Assembly: GCF_040396155.1 (NCBI RefSeq)
Contig: NZ_JBEBOY010000012.1
Span: 22,565 to 86,564, forward strand
DNA: 64,000 nucleotides
Reading direction: 5' to 3'
Source: Tissierella praeacuta_A
GTDB taxonomy: Bacteria; Bacillota; Clostridia; Tissierellales; Tissierellaceae
The translations under genes and the position numbers were made by a program. Shown here piece by piece: positions 43,576 through 53,090 of this stretch. How positions within the stretch are numbered: the first letter of the stretch is position 1; each line of letters begins with the position of its first letter. The notes below the pieces were generated by a model. The model was not told where the DNA came from and searched no databases. It saw only the letters and a list, made by a program, of their open reading frames with translations.

Positions 43576-44653
43576 TTCTATTCTCCTCAACAAGCTTCTC
43601 AGCAATACTTTCAACATTGACAACTTCAATGTCATCTGGTACATTTTGTCCTGTAGTAAAATATGAAAGTTGCTTATTAGTAACATATCTAATATTTAAG
43701 ATATTTCCATAGGTATCAGCTTCATCAATCTTAGTGACGATTAATCTATAATCTTCTAAGAAACTATATTTATCTACTAAGGATTTTAAGGCTTTATAAT
43801 CTACAGTCCCATTAATTAACAAAAAAACCTCTTTTGATTTAGCTGTATTAAGTATTTCTTTTAACTCTTCCAATTGTGATAAATCATTATGATTCCTTCC
43901 TGCCGTATCAACCAAAATAATATCTTTTTCATTGAATTTATTAATTGCCTTTATCATTTCACTTCCATTATATGCTATTTCTAAAGGTAATTGCAAAATA
44001 TCACTATAGATTTTTAATTGTTCCACTGCTGCAACTCTATATGTATCGGAAGTAATTAGTCCAACATCATATTTATCTTTGAGAATAAAATTTGCAGCTA
44101 TTTTAGCCAGAGTTGTAGTTTTTCCTACACCAGTAGGTCCAACAAAAAAAACAATTTTTTGACCACTAGATAAGCCGATGGGTTCAGGGCTTCCTAGTCC
44201 TTCAGCTAAACTATATTTTATTATATTTTTAATTGTATCATAATCTTTCCCATCTATGTTAATTTGATTTTCAATCTTTCTTAATAAATCTATAGCGACC
44301 TCAGAATTTATACCGTTACTTATAAGTATACTATAAAATCTTTTTAAAATGGGCGAAAAAATTTGTTCTTCAGTTCTATTTACTGGGAAGCTCATCATAA
44401 GCTCTTTTAATTCAACTAATTCTTGATTAATCTCATTTAATTTATTTTCATAAGGCTTGATAGGATTTTTATCCAATAAGTCCTTATCTTCAAAGGCCGC
44501 CGTAATTTCAACTAAAGGTTTCTTGAAATATCCAAATAATCCTTTATGCCTAATACTCTTTGTATTTAATACAATGGCATCAGAACCTAATTCCATCTTT
44601 AGTTTTAACATGGCTTCATGAGCTGTTTGTCCAATATATTTTTTAATCTTCAT
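43568..44653 (-). CDS. flhF: SRP-type flagellar GTPase FlhF
   Basis: FlhF is a membrane-associated GTPase that places flagella; its GTPase is stimulated by FlhG. The 361-residue protein has a basic N-terminal domain (IKKYIGQTAHEAMLKLK), an N domain, and a G domain with GPTGVGKTTTLAK near 172, DTYRVAAVEQLK near 205, DTAGRN near 250 and TKIDEADTYG near 310. It overlaps the flhA stop by one base. Confidence 0.95.
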   Translation of the reverse strand: MKIKKYIGQTAHEAMLKLKMELGSDAIVLNTKSIRHKGLFGYFKKPLVEITAAFEDKDLLDKNPIKPYENKLNEINQELVELKELMMSFPVNRTEEQIFSPILKRFYSILISNGINSEVAIDLLRKIENQINIDGKDYDTIKNIIKYSLAEGLGSPEPIGLSSGQKIVFFVGPTGVGKTTTLAKIAANFILKDKYDVGLITSDTYRVAAVEQLKIYSDILQLPLEIAYNGSEMIKAINKFNEKDIILVDTAGRNHNDLSQLEELKEILNTAKSKEVFLLINGTVDYKALKSLVDKYSFLEDYRLIVTKIDEADTYGNILNIRYVTNKQLSYFTTGQNVPDDIEVVNVESIAEKLVEENRND

Positions 44654-46680
44654 TATATACCTACCATCCCAACTGATTGAACCTCTACTGAGGATTCAAG
44701 TTCATTATAAGATATCACAATTATATCTCTAGTCATTTGTTCCGTTAGCTTTTTAAAATACAATCTAACAATTGGTGCTGTAAGCACTATAGGCTGTTCA
44801 CCAATAGAGGTAAGCTTTTGAATTGTTTTAAATGTATTGTTTAAAATTGTTTGCGCATTATTAGGTTCTATTGATAAATATGAACCTGTTTCAGTTTTAT
44901 TAATTGAACTCATAATAAGTTCTTCCACTTGATTGTCCAATGTTACTACACTTAAATTATTGTTCTCAACATATTTATTAGTTATATATCCAGACATTTT
45001 TTGTCTAACATACTCTGTAAGTAAATCTGTATCACTAGTAATATTTCCATAATCTGCTAAAGTTTCTAGTATTGAAACCATATCCCTTATACTTATTTGT
45101 TCTCTAAGTAAGTTAGATAAAACCTTTTGAACTTCACCAAGGGACAATACCTTAGGTACTACTTCTTCAACAACAGCAGGATATTCCTCCCTGACATTTT
45201 CAATTAAAGTCTTAACATCCTGTCTTCCAATAAGTTCATAAGCTTTTTCCTTTATTACTTCTGTTAAATGAGTAGCTATTACAGAAGGAGGGTCAACTAC
45301 AGTATATCCAAATACTTCTGCTTTTTCTCTTTCTTTTTCTGTAATCCATTTAGCTGGTAACCCAAATGCAGGTTCTACAGTATCTATACCTTCTATATTA
45401 CCTTCCCCTATACCTGAATCCATTGCTAAATAATGATCAAAATAAACTTCACCCTTTGAAACTTTAACACCTTTTACTTTAATTATATATTCATTTGGAT
45501 TTAATTGAATATTATCTCTCAATCTAACTATGGGAACAACTAATCCTAGTTCCATTGCAATCTGACGTCTAATCATTACAATCCTATCTAATAGATCTCC
45601 CCCTTGATCAACATCTGCTAATGGTATCAATCCATATCCAAATTCAAGTTCAATATCGTCAACTTTTAATAGCCCTAATACATTTTCTGGTTTCCTTAGT
45701 TCCTCTGCTTCTGACATCTCCATTACTGGTTCAACTATTTCATCTTTAATAACTTTTTTCGTTTTTAACCCAGCAGCAATAAATATAGCCCCTAATAAAA
45801 TATTTGCAAATTTAGGTAAGGGTGTGAATATTCCAAGCATAATCATAACCCCACCAATTATGTATAAAATAATTGGATTATTAGAAAATAGTTGCTTAAT
45901 CAAGTCTTGTCCCAAATTTGATTCTGATGCTGATCTCGTAACTACTAAACCAGTAGCTGTTGAAATAAGCAATGCTGGAATCTGGCCTACTAATCCATCT
46001 CCAACTGTAAGCAATGTATATTTTTGAAGAGCTTGACTAAGTGGCATACCTTTTCCTATAATTCCAATAAGGAAACCTGCACCAATGTTTATTATAGTAA
46101 TAATAATCCCAGCAATTGCATCACCTTTTACGAATTTACTAGCACCATCCATTGCACCATAAAAATCAGCATATCTTTGTACATCTTTTCTTCTTTGCTT
46201 TGCTTCTTCTTCAGTAATTAGCCCAGAATTCAAATCAGCATCTATCGCCATTTGTTTACCAGGCATTGCGTCCAAAGTAAATCTAGCTGCTACTTCTGAA
46301 ACACGCTCAGCACCTTTAGTAATTACTAAAAAGTTTATGATTACAATTATGAAAAATATTATAAAACCGACAACATAGTTTCCTCCAATTACAAAGTTTC
46401 CAAAAGCTTCAATAACTGCACCAGCATCTGCTTCTAGAAGAATACCTCTCGTAGTTGAAATATTAAGGGCAAGTCTAAATAATGTTGTTAACAGTAGTAA
46501 AGATGGGAAAATAGTTATCTTTAATGCATCTTCAGAATACATAGATAACAACAAAATCAATAAAGATAGAGAAATATTTAAACTTAACAGAAAATCTAGG
46601 AAACCCGTATTTATGGGTATTATAATGATAAGTATTATTCCAATTATAGCTAAAGCTACTAATATATCTCCTAATTTCAT
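44653..46680 (-). CDS. flhA: Flagellar export gate protein FlhA
   Basis: FlhA is the large integral gate of the flagellar type III secretion system. The 675-residue protein has about eight N-terminal membrane segments (20-310), the conserved FHIPEP-type cytoplasmic loop (around 140-200, with AARFTLDAMPGKQMAID and RRKDVQRYADFYGAMDGA), and a C-terminal four-subdomain region that receives chaperone-substrate complexes. Length is typical. The start is an ATG behind AGGAGG. Confidence 0.96.
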   Translation of the reverse strand: MKLGDILVALAIIGIILIIIIPINTGFLDFLLSLNISLSLLILLLSMYSEDALKITIFPSLLLLTTLFRLALNISTTRGILLEADAGAVIEAFGNFVIGGNYVVGFIIFFIIVIINFLVITKGAERVSEVAARFTLDAMPGKQMAIDADLNSGLITEEEAKQRRKDVQRYADFYGAMDGASKFVKGDAIAGIIITIINIGAGFLIGIIGKGMPLSQALQKYTLLTVGDGLVGQIPALLISTATGLVVTRSASESNLGQDLIKQLFSNNPIILYIIGGVMIMLGIFTPLPKFANILLGAIFIAAGLKTKKVIKDEIVEPVMEMSEAEELRKPENVLGLLKVDDIELEFGYGLIPLADVDQGGDLLDRIVMIRRQIAMELGLVVPIVRLRDNIQLNPNEYIIKVKGVKVSKGEVYFDHYLAMDSGIGEGNIEGIDTVEPAFGLPAKWITEKEREKAEVFGYTVVDPPSVIATHLTEVIKEKAYELIGRQDVKTLIENVREEYPAVVEEVVPKVLSLGEVQKVLSNLLREQISIRDMVSILETLADYGNITSDTDLLTEYVRQKMSGYITNKYVENNNLSVVTLDNQVEELIMSSINKTETGSYLSIEPNNAQTILNNTFKTIQKLTSIGEQPIVLTAPIVRLYFKKLTEQMTRDIIVISYNELESSVEVQSVGMVGI

Positions 46681-46691
46681 TTCCTATCCTC

Positions 46692-47774
46692 CTAGAATTC
46701 ATCTTTTAAACTATAAACATATGCTAAGACTTCGGCAACAGCCTCATAAAGGTCCTCAGTTATTACTTCACCTATTTCAATAGAATCATATATAGCACGA
46801 GCCAAGGGCCTATTTTCCACAATTGGTATCATGTTTTCCTTAGCTATCTTTTTTATATTTTGAGCTATTACATCTACTCCTTTACCTAAGATATAAGGTG
46901 CATCAAACTTATCTTTATCATATTTTATAGCCACTGCATAATGAGTAGGATTGGTTATTATTACATCTGCTTTAGGAATATCCTGCATCATTCTACTCAT
47001 TGCAATTTTTCTTTGTTTTTCTTTTATTTTACCTTTAACAAAAGGATCTCCTTCTGTTTGTTTATACTCTTCTTTTATCTCTTGTTTACTCATCATAAGA
47101 TTTTTCTCATGTTCTCTCCATTGAAAGAAATAATCTAGAATTGATAGTATTAAAAGTACACCTAATATCCTTATAATAAAACTATAAATTAAATTAGAAA
47201 AATCTATAAATGACTCAAGAGTTTCCATACTAGAGTATTTAACGACTCTAGGCATTTGTTTATTTGCATATTTAAATGTAATATAGCCAACTAAAGTAAC
47301 CTTTAATATAGACTTTACAAGTTCCTTTAAAGCTCTTTTTGAAAATATCTTTTTGAAACCTTCTACAGGGTTTAACCTATCTAATTTTATCTTTAAAGTT
47401 TTAGTAGTAAATAAAAAACCTACTTGAAAATAGTTGATAAGTAAAGAAGACAAAAATGCAACTATTAGAATAGGTGAACTTACTATTACAAAAACCATCG
47501 ATATATTTAAAAAATTAATCATTAAATTATTATTATTGAAAAATGCTTCAAGGTCATTGATTTGACTAAACATTTCAATCATAAATCTCTTTAATTGACT
47601 ATTCATTATTCCGCCGAAAATCTTTAGTCCTAGAAAACAAGAAAAAAGGATTACAACTGTATTTACCTCTTTACTCTGAAGTATTTGTCCTTCTTCCCTA
47701 GCATCCCTTCTTTTCTTCGGGGTAGGTTTTTCAGTTTTTTCGGAGAATAATTGTAAATTTATTTCTAATATCAT
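46692..47774 (-). CDS. flhB: Flagellar export switch protein FlhB
   Basis: FlhB switches export from hook to filament substrates after self-cleavage. The 360-residue protein has EKTEKPTPKKRRDAREEGQ at the N-terminus, four membrane segments and the autocleavage motif N275-P276-T277-H278. It follows fliR by 15 bp as a separate gene; no fliR-flhB fusion as seen in some clostridia is present. Confidence 0.95.
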   Translation of the reverse strand: MILEINLQLFSEKTEKPTPKKRRDAREEGQILQSKEVNTVVILFSCFLGLKIFGGIMNSQLKRFMIEMFSQINDLEAFFNNNNLMINFLNISMVFVIVSSPILIVAFLSSLLINYFQVGFLFTTKTLKIKLDRLNPVEGFKKIFSKRALKELVKSILKVTLVGYITFKYANKQMPRVVKYSSMETLESFIDFSNLIYSFIIRILGVLLILSILDYFFQWREHEKNLMMSKQEIKEEYKQTEGDPFVKGKIKEKQRKIAMSRMMQDIPKADVIITNPTHYAVAIKYDKDKFDAPYILGKGVDVIAQNIKKIAKENMIPIVENRPLARAIYDSIEIGEVITEDLYEAVAEVLAYVYSLKDEF

Positions 47775-47789
47775 ATTATCAACCTTATA

Positions 47790-48566
47790 TTAAGTCTTAA
47801 TAAATTTATAAATATCATTAATCATTAAATCAAAAATACTGTTTATTATAGTAAAAAATACTGGCATACTAATTAAAATAATTAATAGCCCAATCAATAC
47901 CTTCAATGGCATACCAACAACAAAAACATTCATTTGGGGAATAGTCTTGGAAATAATCCCTAAAACTACATCAGTAAGAAATATTATGGCTACTATTGGC
48001 GCACTTAATTTAAATCCAATCTCAAAAGATTTAGATAAAGTATTTACAATAATATTCATCGTATCTCCTGTATATTTAAAAGCACCAATCGGTAAAAACT
48101 TATAACTATCAACTAAAGCTGATATAATATAATGATGTCCATTAATACTTAATAATAAAAGAAATGATAATATATAATAGAAATTTCCCATCAAAGGAAC
48201 TTGGGTTCTGTTCTGAGGATCTATTACATTGGCCATTCCAAATCCAATTTTCATATCAACGATTTGCCCCATTACATAAAAGGTTGAAAAAAAGGCATAA
48301 GATATAAATCCAATAATAATCCCCACAGTTAATTCTTTTATTATAAGTAATACTAATATCTCATTATTTAAATCAATAGACGTTGGTAAAACTGATGCAA
48401 TCAATATAGATATTGAAAAAGACAATCCAATCTTCATTATATTTGGTATGTTTTGAGAACTAAAGAAAGGAGAAAAAATAAAAATCCCAGATGTTCTCAC
48501 CATAACCAGTAAAAATAATTGATATTGGCTAAAAATCAAATTTATAATCGAATCCATAATAGCCAC
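47790..48566 (-). CDS. fliR: Flagellar export gate protein FliR
   Basis: Core component of the export gate with FliP and FliQ. The 258-residue protein is almost wholly hydrophobic, with about six membrane segments. It has the family GFGMANVIDPQNRTQVPLMG stretch near residue 105 and IPQMNVFVVGMPLKVLIG near 215. It starts 1 bp after fliQ, so the fliPQR genes are tightly coupled. Confidence 0.93.
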   Translation of the reverse strand: MAIMDSIINLIFSQYQLFLLVMVRTSGIFIFSPFFSSQNIPNIMKIGLSFSISILIASVLPTSIDLNNEILVLLIIKELTVGIIIGFISYAFFSTFYVMGQIVDMKIGFGMANVIDPQNRTQVPLMGNFYYILSFLLLLSINGHHYIISALVDSYKFLPIGAFKYTGDTMNIIVNTLSKSFEIGFKLSAPIVAIIFLTDVVLGIISKTIPQMNVFVVGMPLKVLIGLLIILISMPVFFTIINSIFDLMINDIYKFIKT

Positions 48567-48567
48567 C

Positions 48568-48837
48568 TTAATAAATATAATTATTTATATTTGTAAGTAA
48601 TCCTGATGTAAATTGGGTTATTAGCTTAATCATCCAAGGACCAAATAAAAGCAATGCCAAAAATACTGCAACAATTTTTGGCACAAATGCAAGAGTTGCC
48701 TCCTGTATTTGAGTAACTGCTTGAATAACACTAACTATTAATCCTACAACCAAACTAATTATCAACATGGGAGCAGACATAAAAAGTACAGTCCTTATTG
48801 CATCCTGTGCAAGTTTTAACATATCTACATTATTCAT
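48568..48837 (-). CDS. fliQ: Flagellar export gate protein FliQ
   Basis: An 89-residue export gate subunit with two membrane segments, starting MNNVDMLKLAQDAIRTVL. The family pattern AAPMLIISLVVGLIVSVIQ-like first helix is followed by QIQEATLAFVPK and the second helix. I start at the ATG at 48837, which follows GAGGTG by five bases. A TTG eight codons upstream overlaps fliP and would make the protein longer than the family's 89-90 residues. Confidence 0.94.
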   Translation of the reverse strand: MNNVDMLKLAQDAIRTVLFMSAPMLIISLVVGLIVSVIQAVTQIQEATLAFVPKIVAVFLALLLFGPWMIKLITQFTSGLLTNINNYIY

Positions 48838-48847
48838 ATAAACACCT

Positions 48848-49606
48848 CTACTTAAATCCAATTACTAATGATTTTACAATTAAATTCCACCCGTCAACAA
48901 GTATAAATAACAATATCTTAAAAGGCAAAGATATTATTACTGGTGGTAGCATCATCATACCCATTGCCATTAAAGTACTAGAAACTACCATATCGATAAC
49001 TAAAAAAGGAATATATATAATGAATCCAATCTGAAATGCAGTTTTTAATTCACTTATTATAAAAGCAGGAATTAAAACATGTGTTGGTATTTCATTTAGA
49101 TTACTTACATTTGCTGTGCCTTTCATACTCAAAAATAATCCTAAATCCTTATCCCTTGTTTGTTTAAACATAAAACTACGAATTGGCTTCATTGCTCTAT
49201 CAATGGCCATATCTTGGGTTATTTCCTCTCCAACATATGGCTGAATTGCCTCTTTATTTATTTCAGTAGCAATAGGAGCCATAACAAAGAAAGTTAGAAA
49301 TAGTGCTAACCCAATAATCACATGATTAGGAGGGGTCTGTTGAAGCCCTAGGGCATTTCTAATAAATGATAAAACAATAAGTATTCTAGTAAAACCCGTC
49401 ATCATTATTAATAATGACGGAGCTAATGTAAGAATCGTTAAAACAAAAAGTAACTGAATAGAAAATACATAATTTTGTGGACTATTATTGTTCTCTAAGG
49501 TAACAGATTTCCCAAATAAGGATACAGATGGTTCTGCAAAGGCAATATTTGCAAATACAATTACTAAAACAATAGCTGAAATAATTATCTTAATGTTTTT
49601 TTTCAT
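48848..49606 (-). CDS. fliP: Flagellar export gate protein FliP
   Basis: FliP nucleates the export gate. The 252-residue protein has a cleavable signal peptide (KKNIKIIISAIVLVIVFANIAFA) and a periplasmic-facing loop. Membrane segments carry TRILIVLSFIRNALGLQQTPPN near residue 70, and the conserved C-terminal PPVIISLPFKILLFILVDGW near 215. It follows fliO by 14 bp. Confidence 0.95.
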   Translation of the reverse strand: MKKNIKIIISAIVLVIVFANIAFAEPSVSLFGKSVTLENNNSPQNYVFSIQLLFVLTILTLAPSLLIMMTGFTRILIVLSFIRNALGLQQTPPNHVIIGLALFLTFFVMAPIATEINKEAIQPYVGEEITQDMAIDRAMKPIRSFMFKQTRDKDLGLFLSMKGTANVSNLNEIPTHVLIPAFIISELKTAFQIGFIIYIPFLVIDMVVSSTLMAMGMMMLPPVIISLPFKILLFILVDGWNLIVKSLVIGFK

Positions 49607-49620
49607 ATTTCTTGCCTTCC

Positions 49621-50091
49621 TTATCCCTTTTTAATATTAATTTTATTAATTAAATTTTCTATTTTTTCACTTAACTTATGCTCATTTCCATTTTTGCTCA
49701 AATAATCATTTAAGCATTTATTGAATTTTTCTTCACAAATAGGAAATTCTTCTGCTTCAATTACATCAATAACACTGGTATTATTATTTGTTACGGATAA
49801 AATATATATCTTTTGATTTATCCTAGTTATGATAATCTTACATCCACCAGGAAGATTCATTACATCTAATAAATCAATATATTTACTAGATGTAAATCCC
49901 TTGTAATTCTTTGCTATAATTCTAGTTCCATATATTGTAAAGAGTATAACCAGTATAAATATTATCAAATAAAATATTAATTGAAAAACCATTTTTATTG
50001 GACTAATTTCATTGGCTTCTATAGCATAAGTTGGTAATCCCCATAAAATTAGAAAAATTGTCAAAACTAATATACTAATTTTTTTATACAT
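49621..50091 (-). CDS. fliO: Flagellar assembly protein FliO/FliZ
   Basis: A 156-residue FliO-type protein with a signal-like N-terminal helix, a second membrane helix (about 32-55) and a small cytoplasmic domain with YIDLLDVMNLPGGCKIIIT near residue 75. FliO stabilises FliP during gate assembly. Sequence conservation in this family is low; the position just before fliP and the LPGG-type motif support the call. Confidence 0.85.
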   Translation of the reverse strand: MYKKISILVLTIFLILWGLPTYAIEANEISPIKMVFQLIFYLIIFILVILFTIYGTRIIAKNYKGFTSSKYIDLLDVMNLPGGCKIIITRINQKIYILSVTNNNTSVIDVIEAEEFPICEEKFNKCLNDYLSKNGNEHKLSEKIENLINKINIKKG

Positions 50092-50094
50092 TCT

Positions 50095-50457
50095 TTAGCT
50101 CAAAACCTTTTTTACAGCTTCCACAACCCTATCAGCCTGAAATGGCTTAACAATGAAATCTTTTGCTCCTGCTTGTATCGCTTCTATTACCATTGCCTGT
50201 TGTCCCATTGCAGAACACATTACAATTTTGGCGTTGCTGTTTATTTTCTTTATCTCTTTTACTGCCTGAATTCCATCCATTTCTGGCATAGTTATATCCA
50301 TAATAACTAAATCAGGAGTCAACTCTTTATATTTTTCAACAGCTTTTAGCCCATTCTCCGCCTCTCCTAATATAGTAAATCCATTTTTAGATAAAATATC
50401 TTTTATCATCATTCTCATAAAAGATGCATCATCTACTAATAAAATTCCATTTGCCAT
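50095..50457 (-). CDS. cheY: Chemotaxis response regulator CheY
   Basis: A single receiver domain of 120 aa with acidic pocket D9/D10, phosphorylated Asp54 (VIMDITMP), a Thr/Ser switch in MCSAMG near 85 and Lys in IVKPF near 105. CheY-P binds FliM and FliY to change rotation. It sits inside the flagellar switch region beside fliY, as in Bacillus, rather than with cheA. Confidence 0.95.
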   Translation of the reverse strand: MANGILLVDDASFMRMMIKDILSKNGFTILGEAENGLKAVEKYKELTPDLVIMDITMPEMDGIQAVKEIKKINSNAKIVMCSAMGQQAMVIEAIQAGAKDFIVKPFQADRVVEAVKKVLS

Positions 50458-50480
50458 AAAAAAACCCCCTATAAAAAATA

Positions 50481-51650
50481 TTAAATAATCTTTCTATTTG
50501 AGCTTTCGATTTCTGTTACTCTGACACCAAAATTATCATCTATGACTACAACTTCTCCCTTAGCAATATATCTACCATTTGCATAGATATTTAAGGACTC
50601 TCCTACAAGCTTGTCTAACTCCACAACAGTTCCTTGTCCAAACTCTAGTATTTCACTGATCTTTTTATGAGTTCTTCCTAATTCTACTGTTATTTCAACA
50701 GGAATATCTCCAACTAAATCAATAGAGCTGCTTTGTGGAGAAGCAAAAGATGTATCAAAACTTTGAAATTCGGGTCTTTTAACCGTAATCTTTTCCTCAT
50801 TTGTTTTACTAATATTATTATAATTCATATTCTCAGTTCTAGCAATATCCTTTACTGGTGTTTGCGGTATATTGTAGGCTTCTTTCATTATTTCTTGTAC
50901 TGGACTTTCGTATTCTTTACTAATGTCATGTGATTCAACTGATTCCTCCTCAGAAACATCAGGAGAACCACCTATTAGTTTTTCAACCATAGATTTTCCA
51001 AATTCTAATGGGACTAACTGCATAATATTGCTATCTATTAAATCTCCTATTACCATCTTAAATGATATTTTAATAATTGGTGAAGATGAATTTAATAAAT
51101 CAATTTTATTTTTTCCTTCTGCAAAGGTTATTTCAATAGATTTTGGAGGTTCAATATCTATTTTCTTCATAAACATTTCTGATAAAGATGTGGAAGATGA
51201 ACCCATCATTTGATTCATAGCTTCACTAACAGCACTTAAATCTAATTCTGTTAGCTCTCTATCTGTATCAAAACTATCTTTACCCATCATAAGATCAGTA
51301 ATTATCTTGGCATCATCTGTATTAAGTATTAAAATATTTGAACCTTTTAAACCCGCCTTGTAACTAACATCTATTGCTACAAGAGGTAATTTATAATCAT
51401 CAGCTAATTCGTCGGCAGTTGTTAGGTTCACCCTAGGAGTAGTAATATTTACTTTTCTATTTAATAAAGTAGATAAGGTAGTCGCTGCTGTCCCCATGCT
51501 TATATTCCCAATTTCTCCTAAAGCATCTATTTCAACATCTGACAATAATTCTTCATAATCATCCTCGTAAAATTCTTCTGTAAATTCGTTATCTGAATCA
51601 CCTGTTAATAGAGCGTCTATTTCTTCTTGAGATAACATATCACTTGCCAT
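50481..51650 (-). CDS. fliY: Flagellar switch protein FliY (CheC-like plus FliN domain)
   Basis: FliY is both a C-ring subunit and a CheY-P phosphatase in Gram-positives. The 389-residue protein has an N-terminal CheY-binding peptide (LSQEEIDALLTG), a CheC-like domain with LGEIGNISMGTAATTL near residue 42 and SAVSEAMNQMMGSSSTSL near 140, a Ser/Thr-rich linker, and a C-terminal SpoA domain (about 310-385; PVEITVELGRTHKKISEIL). It overlaps fliM by 11 bases. Confidence 0.95.
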   Translation of the reverse strand: MASDMLSQEEIDALLTGDSDNEFTEEFYEDDYEELLSDVEIDALGEIGNISMGTAATTLSTLLNRKVNITTPRVNLTTADELADDYKLPLVAIDVSYKAGLKGSNILILNTDDAKIITDLMMGKDSFDTDRELTELDLSAVSEAMNQMMGSSSTSLSEMFMKKIDIEPPKSIEITFAEGKNKIDLLNSSSPIIKISFKMVIGDLIDSNIMQLVPLEFGKSMVEKLIGGSPDVSEEESVESHDISKEYESPVQEIMKEAYNIPQTPVKDIARTENMNYNNISKTNEEKITVKRPEFQSFDTSFASPQSSSIDLVGDIPVEITVELGRTHKKISEILEFGQGTVVELDKLVGESLNIYANGRYIAKGEVVVIDDNFGVRVTEIESSNRKII

Positions 51651-52638
51651 TTACAATTTCACCTTCCTTTAGAACTTCAACTATCTTAATAGCCATTTTT
51701 TTATTGCTTACACCTATTTCACCTTTAAATTTTATATTACTTCCAATCCTAATTGGAACCATATTATTTTTACTATCTTCTAATTTAATTGCATCTCCAA
51801 TTTGTAAATTTAATATATCCCTTACTGAAATCTTTGTAGACCCTAACTCCGCTACTAAAGGAACTATAGTTTGCAGCATTCGCTCCCTTATGGCTCTTAA
51901 CTCCTCATTAGAATGTTCTTTTGTTGATGTTGTAAACCAAAACTTCGTATTTAGTTTATCTAATATTGGCTCTAATAATATATATGGAATACAAACATTC
52001 ATCATTCCTTCAATAGCTCCTATTTCTATATTCATAGTTATTAATGCAATAGTCTCATTAGGAGGAACTATTTGTGCAAACTGAGGATTAGTTTCAATTT
52101 TTTCTAGTACTGGCTTTAATTCAACAACATTACTCCATGCCTCTTTAATATCAATTACTATTTTCTCCATCATACTTTTTAAAAGAGATAATTCAATTTC
52201 TGTAAAGGCCCTTATTTCCTGTTTTTCAACTCCATCTCCACCTAGTAATCTATCGATTATTGTATAAATAATATTCGGAGAAATATCAATTAATATTTGT
52301 CCATTTAGCGGATTGAAATCTATAATATTTAAAAATGCAGGATTAGATAATGCGTTGCTAAATTCGCTATAGGCAAATTGATCTACTGTTAATATATTTA
52401 TCTTAGCTGGCGCTCTAAGATATCCTGTTAAAAAAGTCTGCATATGTCTTGCAAAATTTTCATGTATAACTTCCAATGTCCTCAATTGTTCTTTAGAAAT
52501 TTTTTGAGGATTTCTAAAGTCATATTTCTTTATTTTCTTGGAACTATCGACTTCTTGAATTTCCTCAACATCAACCTCGCCAGAGCTAAGTGCATTGAGA
52601 AGGGCATCAATTTCAGATTGTGACATTACTTCAGACAA
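51640..52638 (-). CDS. fliM: Flagellar motor switch protein FliM
   Basis: FliM forms the middle of the C-ring and binds CheY-P. The 332-residue protein begins with the CheY-binding segment MSQSEIDALLNAL, followed by the CheC-like middle domain (KNPQ-like KKYDFRNPQKISKEQLR near 35; LLGGDGVEKQEIRAFTEIE near 130) and a C-terminal SpoA domain. The start is a TTG at 52638, seven bases after GGAGG. The in-frame ATG four codons later is too far from any ribosome binding site. Confidence 0.94.
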   Translation of the reverse strand: MSEVMSQSEIDALLNALSSGEVDVEEIQEVDSSKKIKKYDFRNPQKISKEQLRTLEVIHENFARHMQTFLTGYLRAPAKINILTVDQFAYSEFSNALSNPAFLNIIDFNPLNGQILIDISPNIIYTIIDRLLGGDGVEKQEIRAFTEIELSLLKSMMEKIVIDIKEAWSNVVELKPVLEKIETNPQFAQIVPPNETIALITMNIEIGAIEGMMNVCIPYILLEPILDKLNTKFWFTTSTKEHSNEELRAIRERMLQTIVPLVAELGSTKISVRDILNLQIGDAIKLEDSKNNMVPIRIGSNIKFKGEIGVSNKKMAIKIVEVLKEGEIVNGK

Positions 52639-52651
52639 TAGAACCCCTCCT

Positions 52652-53068
52652 CTACTGAATTATAAAATCATTAAAATATATATTCATAATACTTTCATCT
52701 TTAAACAACTCTACCATATTAGTTTTTATTTGATCTTGTAAGCTAACTTGTCCTTCTTTTCCTCGTAATTCTTCTTCTGTTAAAGTTGATATTATTTTAT
52801 TGACATCATCTCTAATAAGAAACTGTTTTTCCGTTAACTCAGCAAGGGTTTTTTCGTTGCTAGTTTCCAAGGTAATTCTTATTTTTAATATCCTCTTGCT
52901 TTCTTTAATATTACAGTAAAGATCTTCCAGTGTTAAGGAATAAGTCTTTAGTTCCTTCGCCTTTTTCCCCCCCGAATTATTGGAAAAGAAAAATATGCCT
53001 ACAGCTATACCAGCGATCAATGCTACCAACAAAATAATAACTATTATTAAAATATTATTTTTAGACAT
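52652..53068 (-). CDS. fliL: Flagellar basal body-associated protein FliL
   Basis: A 138-residue single-pass membrane protein (helix about 6-28) with a short extracytoplasmic domain that starts TYSLTLEDLYCNIKES and resembles the stomatin-like FliL fold. FliL surrounds stators and supports torque. It lies 22 bp after motB and 13 bp before fliM, the usual place. Confidence 0.88.
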   Translation of the reverse strand: MSKNNILIIVIILLVALIAGIAVGIFFFSNNSGGKKAKELKTYSLTLEDLYCNIKESKRILKIRITLETSNEKTLAELTEKQFLIRDDVNKIISTLTEEELRGKEGQVSLQDQIKTNMVELFKDESIMNIYFNDFIIQ

Positions 53069-53090
53069 ATTATCACCCCATTCTATTTTA

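Noticed and set aside
43576..43686. N-terminal extension of FlhG by 37 residues
   Set aside because: It overlaps the end of flhF in another frame and shows no FlhG similarity; a good GAGGAG site sits before the ATG at 43575.
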